48,335 nt of DNA from Desulfocapsa sp. GTDB taxonomy: Bacteria; Desulfobacterota; Desulfobulbia; Desulfobulbales; Desulfocapsaceae. Of the stretch, positions 36,999-44,950 are shown in pieces. Made by a program: the position numbers and the translations under genes. Each line of letters starts with the position of its first letter. The first letter of the stretch is position 1. The stretch spans positions 1-48,335 of the forward strand of contig JANTGG010000009.1 of the NCBI GenBank assembly GCA_024763035.1, read 5' to 3'. A model generated the notes under the pieces. The model was not told the origin of the DNA. It saw only the letters and a list, made by a program, of their open reading frames with translations, and made no database searches.

Positions 36999-37341
36999 AC
37001 TATCCCTGGTGCAGAACCTGCTCCAACAGCTGCATGAGCTCGCAGAAGAACACCGGAAAACCAGGGTGCTCACTGTGTATATGTGTATCGGCCCCTTTTC
37101 CGGAGTGGTTATCGATTCCTTCGAGTTCGGATTCGAAACCCTCGCCAAAGAATCGCAGCTGACCAGTGAAGCTGTCCTGATTATCGAAAATCCGGATGCA
37201 GGCTATCGCTGCTGCGGCTGTAATACGGTAATAAAACACAAACACAAACAAAAAACTGACCAGTGTCCGAACTGTTCAGAAACACTCCTTATCCCGGAGG
37301 GCGGAGATGAACTCATTCTTTCCCGGGTTGAAATGGAATAG
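36991..37341 (+). CDS. hypA: Nickel insertion protein HypA
   Basis: A 116-aa nickel chaperone for the large subunit. The nickel-binding MHE start is present (MHELSLVQNLL). The zinc site is Cys74-x2-Cys77 (CCGC, with an extra Cys75) and Cys92-x2-Cys95 (CPNC). Several His lie between the two pairs (IKHKHKQK). It overlaps the protease gene, and hypB starts 8 bases later, so the two nickel proteins are made together. Confidence 0.95.
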   Translation: MHELSLVQNLLQQLHELAEEHRKTRVLTVYMCIGPFSGVVIDSFEFGFETLAKESQLTSEAVLIIENPDAGYRCCGCNTVIKHKHKQKTDQCPNCSETLLIPEGGDELILSRVEME

Positions 37342-37349
37342 GAAAAATT

Positions 37350-38063
37350 ATGTGTGATTCCTGCGGCTGTGACCTGAAACCCGACCATACCCACGACTCC
37401 AAAATGATCGAAGTCCACCAGAGCCTCCTTGCGGCAAACAGTGCCATGGCTGAAAAGAACAGGGCCCATTTCGACAGTTCGGGAACAGTGGTGATTAATA
37501 TGATATCAAGCCCCGGTTCGGGGAAGACCACACTCCTGGAAAAAACCATCGAAGCCGTCGGCAGCAGTATCCGCATTGGAGTGATTGAAGGTGATATTGA
37601 GACCGAGCGGGATGCGGAGCGTATCCGTGCCAAAGGTGTACCCGTAATTCAACTGACCACAGGCGGTGCTTGCCATCTCGACGCAGCCCAGATCCATAAG
37701 GGGCTGCATCTCCTAGAAAAAGAAAAAGGAGGCGATCAGCTGGATATCCTCTTTATCGAAAATGTCGGCAATCTGGTCTGCCCTGCCACCTTTGATCTTG
37801 GTGAACATCACAGAATGGTTCTCGTCTCAGTCCCGGAAGGTCCTGATAAGCCGGCAAAATATCCAAAAGCCTTTCACAGTTCCGGTCTTTTTATTATTTC
37901 TAAGACCGACCTGCTGCCCTACTTTGACTTTCCCGTGAACGACGCCACAGCAGATGCCCTGCGGCTGAACCCGAAGCTGCGGGTCATCCCCCTCTCTGCC
38001 ACAAGCGGCGATGGATTTGACAGGTGGCTGGACTATTTACAGGATATCTGTCGCAAACACTGA
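37350..38063 (+). CDS. hypB: Nickel-inserting GTPase HypB
   Basis: A 237-aa SIMIBI-class GTPase that delivers nickel with HypA. It has the high-affinity N-terminal metal motif MCDSCGC (Cys2, Cys5, Cys7). It lacks the long His-rich stretch of some homologues; only HTHDS follows. The P-loop is SSPGSGKTTLLEK (about 53-65), the G-domain metal site is GGACHLDA, and IENVGNLVCPATFDLGEH and ISKTDLLPY complete the fold. It is the last hyp gene. Its final 12 bases are repeated 21 bases further on. Confidence 0.97.
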   Translation: MCDSCGCDLKPDHTHDSKMIEVHQSLLAANSAMAEKNRAHFDSSGTVVINMISSPGSGKTTLLEKTIEAVGSSIRIGVIEGDIETERDAERIRAKGVPVIQLTTGGACHLDAAQIHKGLHLLEKEKGGDQLDILFIENVGNLVCPATFDLGEHHRMVLVSVPEGPDKPAKYPKAFHSSGLFIISKTDLLPYFDFPVNDATADALRLNPKLRVIPLSATSGDGFDRWLDYLQDICRKH

Positions 38064-38117
38064 TTTTTTTGTCGCAAACACTCACGAATTCCGCCTGTTC
38101 TTTTCCAGAATAATCAG

Positions 38118-38139
38118 CTACTATGATACTATCATGTAG
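38118..38139. promoter_or_regulatory. Palindrome upstream of the CXXCH protein gene
   Basis: CTACTATGATA and TATCATGTAG form a near-perfect inverted repeat with one extra T in the left arm. It lies 33 bases before the ATG at 38173, where an operator or a promoter-overlapping site would be expected. That gene may thus be controlled apart from the hyp genes. Confidence 0.4.
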
Positions 38140-38172
38140 TACTTATATTCATTTTCACGGGAGGATTCACAC

Positions 38173-38586
38173 ATGCGCTATCTTGTCTTTTCACTACTCT
38201 TTCTCTTCTGTCTGGTAAACACTTCTACCCAGTTTGCCGAAGCAAAACCCACCAAGCGGTATGACGCACGAACCAAAATGTGTCGTGATCTGACAAGCAG
38301 GGCCCTGGAATGGGACACCAACCTCTGGGGAAAGGGCAGTAAGCAGTTTCGCAATAAATGCCAGAGCTGTCACTCGAAAGACAACAGCTCTGGTGCTCCC
38401 TTTGTGCATGTGGAAACCTACACATCCGACGGCTGGAACGCATTTTTCACAAAACGGAAATCGGTCTGTGCCAATGACGGTTCCTGGAATTCCTTCAGTG
38501 ACGACGACCTCCAGATCTTAAATGACTATCTCTACAGAAACGGTGACTGGACATACGATCCCAATGACGCTGAAACCTGCGGTTGA
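38173..38586 (+). CDS. Small exported CXXCH (c-type cytochrome-like) protein
   Basis: A 137-aa protein with a Sec signal (MRYLVFSLLFLFCLVNTSTQ, cleaved near FAEA). One heme-attachment motif is present, Cys63-QS-Cys66-His67, in RNKCQSCHSKDNSSGAPF. The later LQILNDYLYR helix resembles the C-terminal helix of class I cytochromes c. No Met follows the heme motif, so the sixth ligand, if any, cannot be Met; His79 is the only other downstream candidate. Three extra Cys (37, 99, 136) remain. It has GGGAGGA upstream and follows hypB after 109 bases, with a palindrome of its own. A link to the hydrogenase is possible but unproven. Confidence 0.75.
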   Translation: MRYLVFSLLFLFCLVNTSTQFAEAKPTKRYDARTKMCRDLTSRALEWDTNLWGKGSKQFRNKCQSCHSKDNSSGAPFVHVETYTSDGWNAFFTKRKSVCANDGSWNSFSDDDLQILNDYLYRNGDWTYDPNDAETCG

Positions 38587-38598
38587 TGATCCCATGCT

Positions 38599-38620
38599 CT
38601 CCCGGTCGGGAGAAAATTTT
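38599..38620 (+). terminator. Terminator of the CXXCH protein gene
   Basis: CTCCC-GGTC-GGGAG, a 5-bp stem with a tetraloop, is followed by AAAATTTTG. It lies 12 bases after the stop codon. The stem is short but well placed. Confidence 0.45.
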
Positions 38621-38650
38621 GCGTAACACTGGCTGGATATTCTTTCAGTA

Positions 38651-38692
38651 AACATCCCCCCTGCTCCCTTCATCAGGCTGCAGGGGGGTGTT
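38651..38692. terminator. Strong GC-rich hairpin between convergent units
   Basis: AACA(T)CCCCCCTG (38651-38663) pairs with CAGGGGGGTGTT (38681-38692), one bulged base, 17-base loop, followed by GTTT. It separates the hydrogenase side from the 3' end of the RND permease and may act in both directions. Confidence 0.6.
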
Positions 38693-38725
38693 GTTTCCGA
38701 CGCTCCTCACACCAACAGATTTCTC

Positions 38726-41700
38726 TTATTCCAGAAGCTCTTTCACCCCCCTCGGTTCAACTTCCTCACGCGTTGGCCACACCCCGCTGCTTACTCTTAC
38801 CACGGACCGGCGGATATCATTGACGATAACCATCAGGCTGGGGATCAAAAGCAGGGTCAGACCGGTGGCAAATGCCACACCACCCGCCACCGACAGAGCC
38901 ATTGGAATAAGAAACTTTGCCTGCATATCCGTCTCCAGAATCAGGGGTGTGAGTCCGCCAATGGTACTGATGGAGGTGAGAAAAATCGCCCGAAAACGTC
39001 TCGCACCCCCCTGGATTATCGAATCAAAAAGACTCATCCCCGCGCCCAGATTTTCATTCACCCGTTCAATAAGAACAATGGCATCATTGATCACCACTCC
39101 GGACAAAGCAACCATGCCGAACACAGACATCATGGAAAGGTTATAACCAAGCAGCAGATGGCCGATGATGGCCCCTATAATTCCGAACGGAATGGTGAAC
39201 AGGATAATAAAAGGCTGAACATACGATCTGAACATTGTTGCAACAATGACAAAAATACCGACAATGGCGATGGGAAAACCCACTTTCAGTGAAGAAAACG
39301 ATTCTCTGGTATTTTTCTTTGAGCCCTGCATGGAAAGATGAACGCCGGGATATTGCTGCTTCAACTTCTTAAACGTTGTTTGCGACAGCTGCTCAAATAT
39401 CTCGCCGGCATTTGCCTTGCGGCTGTTCACCTCCGCCGTAACCACAATGCGTCGCATACCATCTGTTCTGGAAATGGTTGAGTAGCCGGGTGCAAAACTT
39501 ACATCAGCCACCGACAGCAACGGAAGCTCTCTCCCGTCTGCGGTACGGATATACATCTTCTCAAAATCAGAGACACGGGTTCGTTCATCGGATGGATATC
39601 GTACTTTTACCCGAATATCATCACTCCCACGCTGCAGACGAAACGCCTCCCTGCCATAAAACCCCGCATTCACCTGACGGGCAAGGTCTTCAACCGTCAG
39701 CCCAAGCGTAGTGGCTTCAGGCTTCAGGCGCAGCTGCAGTTCATTTTTACCCTGGGCATAATCGGAACGAATCTGATAGACCCCCGCATATTCCGCCAAC
39801 GCCTCCTGCAGCTGCCCGGAGACATTAATCAGGTCATCCATCTTTCTGCCCTGGAGCCATACTTCAATCTCAGCACCGGAAGGTCCCGCCTGCATGCCGT
39901 CGTATGTAAGACTTTTCACACCGGGAATGGTACCAACCTCTTTCTCCCAGGCAATCAACAGGTCATTGGAATGTATCCCCCTCTCCTCAGAGGGAATCAG
40001 GATAATCTGCACGGCACCGATATTCGGTCCAACCCCTCCGCCCGCCAATGCCTGCCCCACCAGAATAAGACGATGCCGGACAAGGGGATTGCCGCTGCTG
40101 GTTATTGTCTTTTCAGCCACCTTGTCAAAGGCCGCCTGAATCTGTTTCAATGCGGCATAGGTTCTGTCCTGCGGAGTTCCCTCCGGAAACTCCACAGTAG
40201 ATGCAATCACAAAACCGTCGAGTTTAGGAAATACCTGAAACTTTACCATACCTCCCTTAACCAGTCCGACGCTGAGAATCAGAACAGCAACAGCGACTGC
40301 CAGGGAGACGTAACGCCAATTCAGCACTGCCGTAACAAAAGGCACATACTGGTTGTCGATAAATGATTCGAGCCCGTGACTCACTGCCTTGCGAATTCGT
40401 TCGAGAAAAGCAAAGGGAAGCCACAATTTTTTGGGTTTGTTCAAATCCGGGAGATGGCTGAGGTGGGCAGGCAGGAGAAACAGTGACTCCACAAGTGAAA
40501 TAAGCAGGCAGGAGATAACAACCACCGGCAGAATCGAAACAAATTTTCCCATCGTCCCACCAACATAAGAAAGTGGAATAAAAGCGACAATGGTGGTGGT
40601 TACCGCGGCAAAAACAGGCATGGCAACCTCCGTAACACCACTGATGGCTGCCTGCAGCGGTCCCTCCCCCCGCTTTCTGTGCACATAGATTGCCTCTCCC
40701 ACCACGATGGCATCATCCACCACAATACCGAGCACCATGATCAGACCGAAGAGGGAGACCATATTAATGGTCGCCCCCACAGACCAGAGAATAAACATGG
40801 CACCGGCAATGGACGTGGGAATACCCATTCCAGCCCAGAACGAAAGGCGAAAGTCGAGAAAAAGCCACAGCAGAAAGAAAACCAGGCAAAGTCCGATTAC
40901 TCCGTTTCTGGTGAGCAGATTAATACGACCGCGCAGGGAGTTGGTGGTATCATAAAAAACAGAAATATGCACCCCCGGGGGCAATGTCTGCTGTTTTTCA
41001 TCCACATAGTGCAACACCTTATTGGATATTTTAATGGCATCTTCTTCTTCGGTCTTGGCAATCTGTACAAACATTGCCGGCTGCCCGTCAACGGTGGCAA
41101 AGATCGGATCTTCCGTGAATCCGTCCTTCACTTTTGCCACCTGACCAAGGGTGATGATCTCTCCACCCGGTCGCGCCATAACGACGATTTCCTGCAGCTC
41201 CTCACCGGTATACTTCCTTCCAAGCGTCCGGATGCGAATATCCTCACCGGCAGTACGCAGGGTACCACCCGCAAGGTTCAGACTGGATTTGCGTACCGCT
41301 GCCGCTACCTGGTCAAAACTCAGACCGTACTTACGCAGCCGCTCCTCGGAAATCTCAATGCCTATTTCATAATCCCGTGTTCCATACGTTTCCACCTGGG
41401 AAATCTCAGGAATCAGCTTCAACTCATCCTTTATACGGTCCCCCCACTGCTTCAGCTGTTTTTCGCTGAGATCACCGGAAAGCGTCAAGAGCATCACCAC
41501 CTGCTTCTTTACAATCTCACGGATAATCGGCTTTTCCGCATCAACTGGAAGGGTGGAGATGGCATTCACATGGGACCTCACCTGATCGAGCACCTCAGAG
41601 GTATCAAAACCGTCCTTCACATCAACGATGACTGATGCTTGATTTTCCTTGGATTTGGTGGTGTACTGATCGATTCCCTCAATGGACTCCAAGGCCTCCT

Positions 41701-41905
41701 CAATCTTCTGATTGATCCCCTCTTCAACCTCCTCCGGGTCGGCACCCGGATAGGGAACGGTAATCACAATCTTGTCTATTGAGAACTCAGGAAAACTCTC
41801 ACGAATCATCAGTTTGGTGGCAAGGAAACCTGCCAGAAAAATGAGAAGGAGGAGAATGTTTGCAAAAACCGTATTGCGGGCAAAAGACGCAAGCAGCTTA
41901 TTCAT
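38726..41905 (-). CDS. RND efflux permease (AcrB/HAE1-type)
   Basis: A 1059-aa inner-membrane pump driven by the proton gradient. It has the N-terminal helix (TVFANILLLLIFLAGFLATK), the porter-domain opening VPYPGADPEEVEEGINQKIE, and the proton-relay helix with double Asp (VLGIVVDDAIVVGEAIYVH). The second half repeats the fold, with VINDAIVLIERVN. The family exports drugs, solvents or lipids. No outer-membrane TolC-type gene adjoins it, so the channel must be encoded elsewhere. Its start overlaps the adaptor stop by 8 bases. It is the last gene of the marR-adaptor-permease operon. Confidence 0.95.
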   Translation of the reverse strand: MNKLLASFARNTVFANILLLLIFLAGFLATKLMIRESFPEFSIDKIVITVPYPGADPEEVEEGINQKIEEALESIEGIDQYTTKSKENQASVIVDVKDGFDTSEVLDQVRSHVNAISTLPVDAEKPIIREIVKKQVVMLLTLSGDLSEKQLKQWGDRIKDELKLIPEISQVETYGTRDYEIGIEISEERLRKYGLSFDQVAAAVRKSSLNLAGGTLRTAGEDIRIRTLGRKYTGEELQEIVVMARPGGEIITLGQVAKVKDGFTEDPIFATVDGQPAMFVQIAKTEEEDAIKISNKVLHYVDEKQQTLPPGVHISVFYDTTNSLRGRINLLTRNGVIGLCLVFFLLWLFLDFRLSFWAGMGIPTSIAGAMFILWSVGATINMVSLFGLIMVLGIVVDDAIVVGEAIYVHRKRGEGPLQAAISGVTEVAMPVFAAVTTTIVAFIPLSYVGGTMGKFVSILPVVVISCLLISLVESLFLLPAHLSHLPDLNKPKKLWLPFAFLERIRKAVSHGLESFIDNQYVPFVTAVLNWRYVSLAVAVAVLILSVGLVKGGMVKFQVFPKLDGFVIASTVEFPEGTPQDRTYAALKQIQAAFDKVAEKTITSSGNPLVRHRLILVGQALAGGGVGPNIGAVQIILIPSEERGIHSNDLLIAWEKEVGTIPGVKSLTYDGMQAGPSGAEIEVWLQGRKMDDLINVSGQLQEALAEYAGVYQIRSDYAQGKNELQLRLKPEATTLGLTVEDLARQVNAGFYGREAFRLQRGSDDIRVKVRYPSDERTRVSDFEKMYIRTADGRELPLLSVADVSFAPGYSTISRTDGMRRIVVTAEVNSRKANAGEIFEQLSQTTFKKLKQQYPGVHLSMQGSKKNTRESFSSLKVGFPIAIVGIFVIVATMFRSYVQPFIILFTIPFGIIGAIIGHLLLGYNLSMMSVFGMVALSGVVINDAIVLIERVNENLGAGMSLFDSIIQGGARRFRAIFLTSISTIGGLTPLILETDMQAKFLIPMALSVAGGVAFATGLTLLLIPSLMVIVNDIRRSVVRVSSGVWPTREEVEPRGVKELLE

Positions 41906-43193
41906 CTATTGCTCCAGTAAAATTCTCCACAATCTCAACCAGACTCTTCTCCAGAGGATTTACCAGACGGGTGGTTATAACCGTATCCCCGCTGTTCAGC
42001 CCGTCACTTACGTAAGCATTATTGTTCTGCACCCGGGCGACCTTCACCGGTACAGTATGCAGACGGTTTTCCTTCACCACATAGACCGTATCCTCAAAGC
42101 TCACTGCCCGACGCGGCAACTCAACCACCCGGGTCATCGGCTTTCCCGGAATCTCCACGCGACAAAACATTCCGGCAACCAGGGGCATGGAAATATTCTT
42201 GTTCTGGAACTGTTTGGAATCCACATCGATAACAACCTTCACCGTCCGTGTTTTTTCATCAAAGGAACTGATCCGGGCCAGGGTTCCCATGGCTTGATTT
42301 TCTTCATTTTCAGTCCAGCTCACCTTACAGGGAACCGGGGTTACATCAGAAAACCATGCCATTGAGACAGGCCCGGAAGACTTTGACCTGCCGCCAAACC
42401 CCAACCAGCGAAAGGCATCACTACCATCAAGGGGAACTTCAATCTGCAGGGTGGAATCGTCTGCCAGCCCAAGGACAACCTTGCCGGGAGCAACATATTG
42501 CCCTTTTTCAATATTCTTTTTGGTAATGCGGCAGGTAAACGGGGCAGTGACCCGACAACGCTCCAGCTTGATTTCGGCACGTGTCATCATCTGTTTCACC
42601 TGTGCCAGCTGATTGGCAACATTGTTTACGGCTTTTTCCGCCTTCTCAACACCGGCACGGGTCCCCACCCTGTTCTTCTCATAGAGCGTGGTCAACCGCT
42701 TTAATTCCTTTTCGGCAAGATCCTTATCCCTTTGCAGTATGCCGTAGCGACTCTCACTGCTCTCGTACTCCGCCTGATAATCCCGGTCATCAATGGCAAA
42801 AAGCAATTCACCCTTATTGATAACAGCACCAGTCTGCAGCCTGGGATGAACCTCAACCACAGTACCTGCCACCTCAGCCGCAATATCCACGGTACGTGTT
42901 GAGACCAGCTCACCATGCCCCTCTATAATGACCGGAACAGAACTGAAAACTGCGGTAGCAACCTCCACCTTCAGGGGTCTTTCAATGATTTCAGCCTGAG
43001 CCGGCACTTTTTTCTGACTCTTTAAAAAACGAAATCCACCAAAACCTGCTACCAGGATAACGAGACAGACAAGGACTCGAACAACGGTCCCCCTCGTGGT
43101 GGTCCGCTCTTCCGGATTCTTTTTCTTTCCATCCCAGGGCAACAGACCGTAACGGTCCATATCCTCCAGCCAGACAGGCTCCTTCCTGCTCAT
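41898..43193 (-). CDS. RND efflux periplasmic adaptor (MFP/HlyD family)
   Basis: A 431-aa adaptor that links the RND pump to an outer-membrane channel. A cytoplasmic N-terminus of about 35 residues is followed by one membrane helix (VVRVLVCLVILVAGFGGF). The lipoyl-like half (VVEVHPRLQTGAVINKGELL), the long alpha-hairpin (about 120-195) and the beta-barrel region (APFTCRITKKNIEKGQYVAP) come next. It has no lipobox, so it is held by the helix. It overlaps marR upstream by 4 bases and the permease downstream by 8. Confidence 0.94.
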   Translation of the reverse strand: MSRKEPVWLEDMDRYGLLPWDGKKKNPEERTTTRGTVVRVLVCLVILVAGFGGFRFLKSQKKVPAQAEIIERPLKVEVATAVFSSVPVIIEGHGELVSTRTVDIAAEVAGTVVEVHPRLQTGAVINKGELLFAIDDRDYQAEYESSESRYGILQRDKDLAEKELKRLTTLYEKNRVGTRAGVEKAEKAVNNVANQLAQVKQMMTRAEIKLERCRVTAPFTCRITKKNIEKGQYVAPGKVVLGLADDSTLQIEVPLDGSDAFRWLGFGGRSKSSGPVSMAWFSDVTPVPCKVSWTENEENQAMGTLARISSFDEKTRTVKVVIDVDSKQFQNKNISMPLVAGMFCRVEIPGKPMTRVVELPRRAVSFEDTVYVVKENRLHTVPVKVARVQNNNAYVSDGLNSGDTVITTRLVNPLEKSLVEIVENFTGAIDE

Positions 43194-43693
43194 ATCTTTT
43201 CTCCCGCGCAGCCCTTTGAATCCTGCAAAATTTCATTTTCCGCAAGCACCCGCTCCACATGCTCCAGGACTTCACACCACTTTTCCGCCGTTTCCGGTCC
43301 CACTTTTTCCACAAGTTCCACAAAGGTGGCGAGCACAGCCTTTTCCATTTTTTCGGCATGGGCAGCTGCCTGGTCAGAAAGGCGAACCACCACTTTTCGC
43401 CTGTCCTGCTCGCTCCGTTCCCGATACAACAACCCTTTATCCACCAGACGATCCACCATACAGGACACAGACGGCGGTGAAACACGCAACGCTCCGGCAA
43501 GATTTGTAATGCTGCTTTCCCCGCTGTTATGTACTGTCATCAGTGTTTCCACCTGTGCAATGGAGAGTTCCTCCCCCTTGTACTTCGCCTCACCCTGATG
43601 TACACCAGACTGGATAGAATACACATGATTCTTCAGTTTACGTCCGGCACGGGCAATAAACCGTGCCTGCTCGAATGCTTTTTGACTGACCAT
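43190..43693 (-). CDS. MarR family transcriptional regulator
   Basis: A 167-aa winged-helix regulator, first gene of the efflux operon. The DNA-binding part is clear: ELSIAQVETLMTVHNSG, then ITNLAGALRVSPPSVSCMVD (recognition helix), then GLLYRERSEQDRRKVVVRLS with the wing DRR. It probably represses its own operon through the 31-bp palindrome over the promoter and is released by a small molecule that the pump exports. GGAGTG precedes the ATG. Its stop overlaps the adaptor start by 4 bases. Confidence 0.94.
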   Translation of the reverse strand: MVSQKAFEQARFIARAGRKLKNHVYSIQSGVHQGEAKYKGEELSIAQVETLMTVHNSGESSITNLAGALRVSPPSVSCMVDRLVDKGLLYRERSEQDRRKVVVRLSDQAAAHAEKMEKAVLATFVELVEKVGPETAEKWCEVLEHVERVLAENEILQDSKGCAGEKI

Positions 43694-43739
43694 AGACCGG
43701 CAACACTCCTGTCATCTCTTAATACGTCCACTTACATTG

Positions 43740-43783
43740 ATTAGGATAGCTAAATAATAGCAACACTAATTAATAACTGTCAA
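43740..43783 (-). promoter_or_regulatory. Promoter and probable MarR operator of the efflux operon
   Basis: Minus-strand -35 TTGACA (43783-43778), 18 bases, TATTAT (43759-43754). A 31-bp exact-symmetry palindrome, ATTAG-n4-GCTA-n5-TAGC-n4-CTAAT (43740-43770), covers the -10 and half the spacer. That is the expected layout for self-repression by the MarR protein. The leader to the ATG is about 54 bases. Confidence 0.6.
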
Positions 43784-44034
43784 GAAAAATTCCCTGTTTT
43801 CACGCAATCATCCTGATAACAGCAGCCCCCACCACTACCCACAACCCCGAATCCTCTTTCGAAATGAATCCCACAGCGTGTGATTTTTTTTCAATTAACC
43901 AGTATATTTACCTAACTAAAAAAGGGTACTTACCCCTATTGTATTTTTTCCTTAAACAGTGGATAATAAGAGATATAGAAAAAGACAAAAAAACTGAGTG
44001 ACTACCATCAAAGCACTGTTAATCTGGATTTGAT
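43784..44034. other. Non-coding A/T-rich spacer
   Basis: About 250 bases between the efflux promoter and the REP-like element. It has no plausible ORF. A 12-base palindrome-like GGGTA-CT-TACCC near 43925 and several T-runs are the only structure noticed. It might be a horizontal-transfer scar or a small-RNA region, but nothing here proves either. Confidence 0.35.
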
Positions 44035-44156
44035 GTAGGAGCTCGCCCCTGCGAGCGATTCAAGGTGTTGCCAGACCTGGAAAATCGCTCGCAAGGGGCG
44101 AGTTTCTACAGTTCCATTGTGCATTTACCTGAGCTTCAGTGGTAATCATGAAAAAC
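44035..44156 (+). repeat. REP-like palindromic element, copy B
   Basis: GTAGGAGCTCGCCCCTGCGAGCGATT (arms at 44035-44060) is matched by the inverse AATCGCTCGCAAGGGGCGAGTTTCTAC (44083-44109), giving a stem of about 26 bp around a 22-base loop. A TGTGCATTTACCTGAG...GGTAATCATGAAAA tail follows. The same core and tail recur, more worn, at 11.76 kb. The pattern resembles REP/BIME elements spread by RAYT transposases; no such gene is in the window. Confidence 0.75.
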
Positions 44157-44310
44157 TTTCTTCTGCAGAGAGCAGAGGGAATTTAACACTATCAGATAAC
44201 ACCGGTGATAAACGGTAAGGCACTAAATATATACAAAAGAACAGTCGATAAGAAGAATACAGGGTAAACGATTTCACCTGCAGCCGACCACCATGGAAGG
44301 AGGAAGAGAG

Positions 44311-44463
44311 ATGACCAGTCAGGAAGCCATCAGAATTCTTATGCTGAGCCCCATATACTTTCAGTTAACTCCCAGCAACCGGAAACAGCTGATCCTCGAA
44401 TACTGCGCCCATTTTGCCAAGGTCTGCAAACAGCAGGGCGGGCAGGAAAACAGCAAGAAGTGA
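44311..44463 (+). CDS. Small ORF, 50 aa, unknown function
   Basis: The ORF encodes MTSQEAIRILMLSPIYFQLT, continuing PSNRKQLILEYCAHFAKVCK and a polar tail QQGGQENSKK. A very strong ribosome site, GGAAGGAGGAAGAGAG, precedes the ATG; an in-frame ATG six codons earlier overlaps that site and was not used. The first 35 residues look like two amphipathic helices, and the SQEAIRILMLSP opening is of a kind seen in small conserved proteins of Desulfobacterota. I give no function. It lies between the REP-like element and the sigma-54 promoter. Confidence 0.6.
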   Translation: MTSQEAIRILMLSPIYFQLTPSNRKQLILEYCAHFAKVCKQQGGQENSKK

Positions 44464-44591
44464 ATCAGGTTTCACCCCTTGAGAAATTTAATCATATCAT
44501 AGTACTTCACTTTGCATTTCCCGGGATTCACTGCTCAACAAGGTACATTCCCCCCCTTTACAGACCAGGAAAACAGCAAAAACTCTCGACA

Positions 44592-44606
44592 TGGCACGCC
44601 GATTGC
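44592..44606 (+). promoter_or_regulatory. Sigma-54 (RpoN) promoter of the 62-aa ORF
   Basis: TGGCAC (44592-44597), five bases, TTGC (44603-44606), then T: perfect match to the -24/-12 consensus, including the G after TGGCAC. Transcription should start near 44618, about 70 bases before the ATG at 44691. No enhancer-binding-protein gene adjoins it. Confidence 0.75.
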
Positions 44607-44690
44607 TTAACAATAAACCAGAGACGGTGAAATTATTACTACCTGCGAACAGAATGTAAGCCGGTACAACCATTAACGAGAGGAAAAAAA

Positions 44691-44879
44691 ATGAGCCAGG
44701 CAACCACCCAACTCCGACCATCAGGCAAAGGCTTTGTTCTCGCAAAACTCGGCAAGGGACTTCCTTCAATGAGACGACTGGTAGACACTTACACCAGTGC
44801 AGACCGAAAGACATACATCAAACTTGATGGCGAACTGACCCCGCTTCTGCCGGAACATGTATTTCTTCCCGGCAACTAA
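44691..44879 (+). CDS. Small protein (62 aa) under a sigma-54 promoter, unknown function
   Basis: The protein is basic at its N-terminus and compact: SGKGFVLAKLGKGLPSMRRL, then VDTYTSADRKTYIKLDGELT, ending PLLPEHVFLPGN. It has no Cys, no signal and no membrane helix. A GAGAGGAAAAAA ribosome site is just upstream, a perfect RpoN promoter lies about 70 bases before the gene, and a terminator hairpin follows, so it forms a complete single-gene unit. It matches no family I know. The sigma-54 control suggests expression on a specific signal (nitrogen, stress, motility or envelope). The ORF could in part be the vehicle of a regulatory RNA. Confidence 0.65.
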   Translation: MSQATTQLRPSGKGFVLAKLGKGLPSMRRLVDTYTSADRKTYIKLDGELTPLLPEHVFLPGN

Positions 44880-44892
44880 GTTTACAAATACA

Positions 44893-44940
44893 CGGAACCG
44901 GCGTTTACGATCAATACCCGCCGGTTCCGCCGAATTTTAT
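44893..44940 (+). terminator. Terminator of the 62-aa gene
   Basis: CGGAACCGGCG (44893-44903) and CGCCGGTTCCG (44919-44929) form a perfect 11-bp stem with a 15-base loop, followed by CCGAATTTTAT. It lies 14 bases after the stop and also faces the end of the opposing J-domain gene. Confidence 0.75.
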
Positions 44941-44950
44941 AGAGCAGCAG

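Noticed and set aside
40679-41635. Plus-strand ORF (318 codons) opposite the RND permease
   Set aside because: It is an antisense shadow with low-complexity His/Asn/Arg content and no recognisable fold.
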